A stretch of 64,000 bases of DNA from Streptomyces sp. CA-210063 (lineage in GTDB: Bacteria; Actinomycetota; Actinomycetes; Streptomycetales; Streptomycetaceae), in NCBI RefSeq assembly GCF_024612015.1, contig NZ_CP102512.1:5580001-5644000 (forward strand), written 5' to 3'. The notes beneath the pieces were generated by a model. The model made no database searches. It had not been told where the DNA came from and worked only from the letters and a program-made list of their open reading frames with translations. Below, in pieces: positions 59,616 through 64,000 of this stretch. How positions within the stretch are numbered: position 1 is the stretch's first letter; every line of letters starts with the position of its first letter. Made by a program: the position numbers and the translations under genes.

Positions 59616-60686
59616 ATGTCTGAGACAACTGGTGCCAGCTACGCAGCCGCGGGCGTCGACATCGAGGCGGGCGACCGCGCCGTAGAGCTGATGAAGGAGT
59701 GGGTCAAGAAGACGCAGCGCCCCGAGGTCCTCGGCGGCCTCGGCGGTTTCGCCGGCCTCTTCGACGCCTCCGCCCTCAAGCGCTACGAGCGCCCGCTGCT
59801 CGCCTCCGCCACGGACGGCGTCGGCACGAAGGTCGACATCGCGCGTCAGCTGGGCGTCTACGACACCATCGGCCACGACCTGGTCGCGATGGTGATGGAC
59901 GACATCGTGGTCTGCGGCGCCGAACCGCTGTTCATGACCGACTACATCTGTGTCGGAAAGGTCCACCCCGAGCGTGTCGCCGCCATCGTCAAGGGCATCG
60001 CCGAGGGCTGTGTCCTCGCCGGCTGCGCCCTCGTCGGCGGCGAGACCGCCGAGCACCCCGGCCTCCTCGGCCCGGACGACTTCGACGTCGCCGGCGCCGG
60101 CACGGGCGTGGTCGAGGCGGAACGGCTGCTCGGCCCGGATCGTATCCGTACGGGTGACGCGGTGATCGCCATGGCGGCCTCCGGCCTTCACTCGAACGGG
60201 TACTCGCTCGTCCGCCACGTCCTGCTGAACCAGGCCGGTCTCTCCCTGGACGCCGAGATCGCCGAACTCGGCCGCACCCTCGGCGCGGAGCTCCTGGAGC
60301 CCACCAAGATCTACTCCCTGGACTGCCTGGCCCTCACCCGCACCACCGAGGTCCACGCCTTCAGCCACGTCACCGGCGGCGGCCTCGCCGCCAACCTGGC
60401 CCGCGTCATCCCCGACACCCTCCACGCGACGGTCGACCGCACCACGTGGACCCCGGCCCCGATCTTCGACCTCGTCGGCAAGACGGGCCAGGTCGAACGC
60501 CTGGAGCTGGAGAAGACCCTCAACATGGGCGTAGGCATGATCGCGATCGTCCCGCAGGAGTCGGCAGACGTGGCCCTGACAACGCTGGCCGACCGCGGCG
60601 TCGAGGCCTGGGTGGCAGGCGAAATCACCGACCGCAACGACCACGCAACGGGCGCGGAACTGGTGGGCGACTACGCACGGGGCTGA
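59616..60686 (+). CDS. purM: phosphoribosylformylglycinamidine cyclo-ligase
   Basis: 356 aa from the ATG at 59616. AIR synthetase, closes the imidazole ring of FGAM with ATP. Motifs: YAAAGVDIEAGDRAVELMKE, LASATDGVGTKVDIARQLG, DLVAMVMDDIVVCGAEPLFM, LVGGETAEHPGLL, ASGLHSNGYSLVRHVLL and FSHVTGGGLAANLARVIP. 74 bases after purF, likely co-transcribed. Confidence 0.97.
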   Translation: MSETTGASYAAAGVDIEAGDRAVELMKEWVKKTQRPEVLGGLGGFAGLFDASALKRYERPLLASATDGVGTKVDIARQLGVYDTIGHDLVAMVMDDIVVCGAEPLFMTDYICVGKVHPERVAAIVKGIAEGCVLAGCALVGGETAEHPGLLGPDDFDVAGAGTGVVEAERLLGPDRIRTGDAVIAMAASGLHSNGYSLVRHVLLNQAGLSLDAEIAELGRTLGAELLEPTKIYSLDCLALTRTTEVHAFSHVTGGGLAANLARVIPDTLHATVDRTTWTPAPIFDLVGKTGQVERLELEKTLNMGVGMIAIVPQESADVALTTLADRGVEAWVAGEITDRNDHATGAELVGDYARG

Positions 60687-60695
60687 ACAGTAAAC

Positions 60696-60730
60696 GCGCC
60701 CCTGATGGGCCGAAGGCCTAAAAGGGGCGC
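60696..60730 (+). terminator. terminator after purM, part of a recurrent Streptomyces intergenic repeat
   Basis: GCGCCCCT (60696-60703) pairs with AGGGGCGC (60723-60730), with an inner GGCC-GAA-GGCC stem. The following gcggggaactgcgcgagcaa is a phrase I know as highly repeated between genes in Streptomyces genomes. Confidence 0.75.
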
Positions 60731-60888
60731 GGGGAACTGCGCGAGCAACCACGACGAACCGGCAGCCGCCAAAACCACAGTGGCCCCCAACCCATTAGGC
60801 GCCCCTGCCCCAAGCGGAGTGCAACCGCACAAAACCCGGTCCGGCGGTGGTAACCCGCCCGGACCGGGCAAAGCGCAGCGGTACGGCG

Positions 60889-61143
60889 TCAAGCTCCGCG
60901 ACGATGCGACGCGGGACCGGACTCGTCGTCCTCGTCCTCATCGTCGTCGTTGTAGAGATCCGCGTACTGGGCGTACGGGTCGTCGTCGTCTTCGTCGTCC
61001 TCGAACGGCTCGCCGTTCGGAGGTTGGCTCGAAGTCGATGCGCCCAGCTCGCTGGCCAGACGCGACAGGTCAGTCCCGCCGCTGTTGTACTTCAGCTGGC
61101 GGGCGACCTTCGTCTGCTTGGCCTTGGCCCGGCCGCGCCCCAT
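60889..61143 (-). CDS. DUF3073 family protein
   Basis: 84 aa from the ATG at 61143: GRGRAKAKQTKVARQLKYNS GGTDLSRLASELG followed by a very acidic tail (EDDEDDDDPYAQYADLY, DDDEDEDDE). The basic start plus acidic tail is the DUF3073 pattern found throughout Actinobacteria, with unknown function. Convergent with purM, and in the same place in S. coelicolor. Confidence 0.88.
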   Translation of the reverse strand: MGRGRAKAKQTKVARQLKYNSGGTDLSRLASELGASTSSQPPNGEPFEDDEDDDDPYAQYADLYNDDDEDEDDESGPASHRRGA

Positions 61144-61466
61144 GGCTCGACCCCCTCGGTGACGGGGCTCGACGGCCCCAGAGTCTTGACACGCGTTCAT
61201 GATCTGGAACGGGCTCTCCGTGGAGAGACCGGTCCGTAGGGCTTCCACGGTACCTGAGCCCACGCCCATACGGTACGTCGCCCGCAGGACGTGCCGGTAC
61301 CCAGAACCCGCGATGAGCCCTGTCCTCGCTGGTCAACCGCGATTTTAACCGTTTCTCGGCGAGCGACCCGCCGACGGAAGTGAGAGTTCTCTCTAAAGCC
61401 GCCGACGGGTACCGGCCGACGCCGTACGACCGCCGCGAGACCGCCGTACGACGCCCCCGCGCAGGG
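61144..61466. other. intergenic region between vdh and DUF3073 gene
   Basis: About 320 bases, containing the leader of the DUF3073 gene. The AT-rich patch gcgattttaaccgtttctcg (61349-61368) is a likely promoter area. No gene seen. Confidence 0.4.
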
Positions 61467-62561
61467 TCAGCGACGGCGCCGGGCGGCCGCCTCGTGCATC
61501 CGCTGCTCGGCGATCCGGTCGGCCGCGGCGGCCGGCGGAACACCATCTGTATTCGCACGTGCGAAGATCGCCAGCGTGGTGTCGTAGATCTTCGCGGCCT
61601 TCGCCCTGCACCGCTCGAAGTCGAACCCGTGGAGCTCGTCGGCGACCTGGATGACCCCGCCGGCGTTCACCACGTAGTCCGGCGCGTAGAGGATCCCGCG
61701 GTCGGCGAGGTCCTTCTCGACACCGGGGTGCGCGAGCTGGTTGTTGGCGGCGCCGCACACCACCTTGGCGGTGAGCACGGGCACGGAGTCGTCGTTCAGG
61801 GCCCCGCCGAGCGCGCAGGGCGCGTAGATGTCCAGCCCCTCGGTGCGGATGAGCGCGTCGGTGTCGGCGACGGCGGTGACCCCTTCCGGGTGACGGTCGA
61901 GGATCCGCCGTACGGCGTCCTCGCGCACATCCGTGATCACGGTCTCGGCGCCCTCCGCCCGCAGATGCTCCACGAGGTGGTGGCCGACCTTGCCGACGCC
62001 CGCGATGCCGACCCTGCGGCCGCGCAGCGACGGATCGCCCCACAGGTGCTGGGCGGAGGCCCGCATGCCCTGGTAGACGCCGAAGGCGGTCAGGACGGAC
62101 GAGTCGCCCGCGCCGCCGTTCTCCGGGGACCGGCCCGTCGTCCAGCGGCACTCGCGCGCCACGACGTCCATGTCGGCGACGTACGTGCCGACGTCGCAGG
62201 CGGTGACGTAGCGGCCGCCCAGCGAGGCCACGAACCGCCCGTAGGCGAGCAGCAGCTCCTCGCTCTTGATCCGGTCGGGGTCACCGATGATCACGGCCTT
62301 GCCGCCGCCGTGGTCGAGCCCGGCCATGGCGTTCTTGTACGACATCCCGCGCGCGAGGTTCAGCGCGTCGGCGACGGCCTCCGCCTCGGTCGCGTACGGG
62401 TAGAAGCGTGTGCCGCCGAGAGCGGGGCCCAGCGCGGTGGAGTGGATGGCGATGACGGCCTTGAGGCCGCTGGCCCGGTCCTGGCAGAGCACGACTTGCT
62501 CGTGACCGCCCTGGTCCGACTGGAACAGGGTGTGCAGGACGCCGTCAGATACGTCGGTCAC
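61467..62561 (-). CDS. vdh: valine (branched-chain amino acid) dehydrogenase
   Basis: 364 aa from the GTG at 62561 with AGGAG nine bases upstream ([20 protein letters not shown]). Glu/Leu/Phe/Val dehydrogenase family: substrate-binding lysines in [14 protein letters not shown] / [20 protein letters not shown], and the NAD-binding [20 protein letters not shown]. Oxidatively deaminates valine and related amino acids to 2-oxoacids, supplying acyl-CoA precursors for polyketides in Streptomyces. Very close to the S. coelicolor Vdh as I remember it. Confidence 0.94.
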   Translation of the reverse strand: MTDVSDGVLHTLFQSDQGGHEQVVLCQDRASGLKAVIAIHSTALGPALGGTRFYPYATEAEAVADALNLARGMSYKNAMAGLDHGGGKAVIIGDPDRIKSEELLLAYGRFVASLGGRYVTACDVGTYVADMDVVARECRWTTGRSPENGGAGDSSVLTAFGVYQGMRASAQHLWGDPSLRGRRVGIAGVGKVGHHLVEHLRAEGAETVITDVREDAVRRILDRHPEGVTAVADTDALIRTEGLDIYAPCALGGALNDDSVPVLTAKVVCGAANNQLAHPGVEKDLADRGILYAPDYVVNAGGVIQVADELHGFDFERCRAKAAKIYDTTLAIFARANTDGVPPAAAADRIAEQRMHEAAARRRR

Positions 62562-62785
62562 TGTGGTGACTCCTGGGTAAGAAGCGGCGGTGGGGTGACA
62601 GGCTCCCGTACGGGTGGCGGGGTCTGTGAGCATGAGATTAGAGCCTGCGTCCGCCGTACAGCGGCGCAGCCTCAGGATCACCCCACTTCCGGAGTACGGC
62701 CGTGGTGGGATCCGCACAGTTTTCCGGCCCGCCGGTGTGCGGGTTCGGCAGGTTTCCCCGGTGGCAGCCGGGGGAGGGAGCAGGC

Positions 62786-63628
62786 GTGCCCAAGGTGTCC
62801 TCGGTGATCGTCCCGTACGCGTCCTACCTCCGCGTGTACGAGCCGCTGGCGGCCTTCCCCGAGCCCGAGCGCGGCCACTGGGCCCGCTACGCCCGGCGCC
62901 CGGACCGGCCCTCGTACCAGGAGGAGCTGCGCCGCTCGCTGGCCGATCTGCTGCCCGTCCCGCCGGTCCCGGTGCCGGTGCACGAGAGCAGTGACGCCTT
63001 CGTGCTGGACGTCGACGGGGTGGTCCATATCTGCCCCTGGCGGACCCGGCTGCGCGGCTGGCAGGCGCTCGGCGACCTGGCCGAGGAGCTGCCCGCCCCG
63101 GTCCTGGACGCGGTGCTGCCGCCGCTGGTGCGCCGGCAGGCGAGCCAGGACTACGAGCGCTGGATGGTCCGCAACCCCGACGCCCGGCCGTGGATCCGCA
63201 CCTCGACCTGGCAGGTGCCGCTGAACTGGTTCGTCCTCGTCTCGGACGAGGAGCGGACGTACGAGAAGGGCTCGGGCGAGAGCTCGCCCGTGCTTCGCTA
63301 TCGCACGCCCATGGTGGAGGCCCGGCGGCGCGTGGCGCGCGGTCTGCGGGCGCTGCGGGACGCGATCGACGAGGGGCCGCTCATCGACGGTCTGATCGAC
63401 GTGGGCCGCTGGCTGGAGGAGTTCCACCCGCGCTCGCTGGTCGAGCTGGACTACGGCGGTCTCGTGCACGTCCTGCCCGCCGACGAGCTGGACGGCGACC
63501 ACTCCGCCGCCGACGTCGCCGAGGGCATCGAGGCCCTCCGCACCGGGGACGGCCTCGCCGCCGGGGAGGCGTACGGGCGTCTGGTCGAGCGCTGGCGGGC
63601 GGTACGGGACCGGCGCTCGGCGAACTGA
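62786..63628 (+). CDS. conserved hypothetical protein between vdh and bldC
   Basis: 280 aa from the GTG at 62786 behind [50 protein letters not shown], then [20 protein letters not shown] and [20 protein letters not shown], where two similar V-D-Y/V-G-G-V-H phrases suggest internal symmetry. No membrane segments. Conserved in Streptomyces in the same place; function unknown to me. Confidence 0.82.
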   Translation: MPKVSSVIVPYASYLRVYEPLAAFPEPERGHWARYARRPDRPSYQEELRRSLADLLPVPPVPVPVHESSDAFVLDVDGVVHICPWRTRLRGWQALGDLAEELPAPVLDAVLPPLVRRQASQDYERWMVRNPDARPWIRTSTWQVPLNWFVLVSDEERTYEKGSGESSPVLRYRTPMVEARRRVARGLRALRDAIDEGPLIDGLIDVGRWLEEFHPRSLVELDYGGLVHVLPADELDGDHSAADVAEGIEALRTGDGLAAGEAYGRLVERWRAVRDRRSAN

Positions 63629-63983
63629 GTCGGCGCTCGGTGAGCTGAACCGGGCCGAACCGGTTGAACCGGCTCAACCTCTCAGCCGTACTTGTGACTT
63701 GTGAGGCCAGTGGGAAAAGGCTTTCCACGAAAGCCGAAGCATGGTGAACTGTCCACCCTTGGCCCAGACTTGACGCACCGAAGTTCCACAGGGGCGCCAT
63801 CACGGGACGTAGGTCCCGATCCGGGCTTTTGTATCAAGCAGGCGCCAAGCGTGACGGATTGCACTTACGCGGGCCTTGCCTCTTACGCACCTCCTCGTGT
63901 CAAAATAGGACAAGGAGCCCGGGGGAGGCTCCTTCTGCCCACGTATGGGTGGAATCTCAGCATTGCACGCTTTGGGGGGTCTT
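63629..63983. other. upstream region of the right-edge gene (probable bldC leader)
   Basis: 355 bases without a gene. It starts with gaaccgg repeats, then a less GC-rich stretch. A hairpin AAGGAGCC/GGCTCCTT (63912-63934) lies 50 bases before the last start codon; the patch tgtcaaaataggacaa just before it looks like promoter DNA. Confidence 0.4.
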
Positions 63984-64000
63984 GTGACTCCTGCACGCCA
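63984..64000 (+). CDS. start of a gene, probably bldC (cut by window edge)
   Basis: Only GTG ACT CCT GCA CGC is visible behind a GGGGGG ribosome-site-like run. By gene order (vdh, hypothetical, bldC in S. coelicolor) this should be the MerR-like developmental regulator BldC, but the few residues visible cannot prove it. Confidence 0.3.

Overview
The window is chromosomal DNA of a Streptomyces (very high GC with strong GC-skewed third positions, GTG starts, a purine gene set ordered dnaX, purD, purC, purSQL, purF, purM followed by a valine dehydrogenase gene, the layout I know from the S. coelicolor SCO4067-SCO4091 region, plus lsr2, DUF3073 and a 4.5S RNA gene). Roughly 28 kb of it is an accessory island packed against the tRNA-Ser(GGA) gene.

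Layout. 1-6.6 kb: a secreted protein cut by the window edge, a 1266-aa XRE/nSTAND/WD40 ATPase, and, divergent from it, a secreted protein that joins a ribosome-inactivating-protein (RIP) domain with all five expected active-site residues to a pectin methylesterase domain. 6.9-35.3 kb: an accretion island. The intact tRNA-Ser(GGA) at 35.2 kb is copied (54-55 bp of its 3' end) at 6.95 and 10.59 kb. Inside lie further tRNA 3'-half copies (tRNA-Gly(CCC) at 17.6 kb with a 31-bp core copy at 11.4 kb, tRNA-Arg(CCT) at 12.46 kb, tRNA-Arg(CCG)-like at 22.97 kb), so several integrative elements appear to have landed here and decayed.

Cargo and relics. The first segment (7.2-10.2 kb) carries a two-component system and a Tat-signal short-chain dehydrogenase. 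At 14.2-17.5 kb are broken phage terminase fragments, an integrase tail, and three small genes whose products carry a RHIM/amyloid-like G-x-V(V/I)Q(A/S)G motif; two are paralogous membrane proteins, each convergent with a terminase tail. At 18.9-25.3 kb are a methyltransferase-HNH nuclease operon, an HTH protein of lower GC, a zinc-repeat endonuclease VII-like nuclease and an EVE-DUF3883 protein likely to be a restriction enzyme, followed by an unexplained 152-nt hairpin with G-U-compatible arm changes. At 26.5-35.1 kb is the youngest element, an actinobacterial integrative and conjugative element (AICE) of pSAM2 type: a Pif-like Nudix protein, GntR (KorSA-like) repressor with its palindromic operators, FtsK/Tra translocase, Spd proteins, a Rep gene with a frameshift, Xis and Int.

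35.4-64 kb: conserved chromosome. The purine genes make IMP from PRPP: PurF (first step), PurD, PurSQL, PurM and PurC. They are interleaved with dnaX, an M48-like membrane protein lacking the metal motif, a DMFase-beta-like protein, a histidine kinase/response regulator/ABC exporter cassette bracketed by two identical tRNA-Gly(GCC) genes, tRNA-Gly(TCC), lsr2, a PstS-like membrane-anchored binding protein, a mycothiol-type DinB/MDMPI protein, a META lipoprotein, DUF3073, valine dehydrogenase and the probable start of bldC at the right edge.

Everything here is read by eye; coordinates of RNA genes and starts are my best reading, and family names rest on recognised motifs rather than searches.
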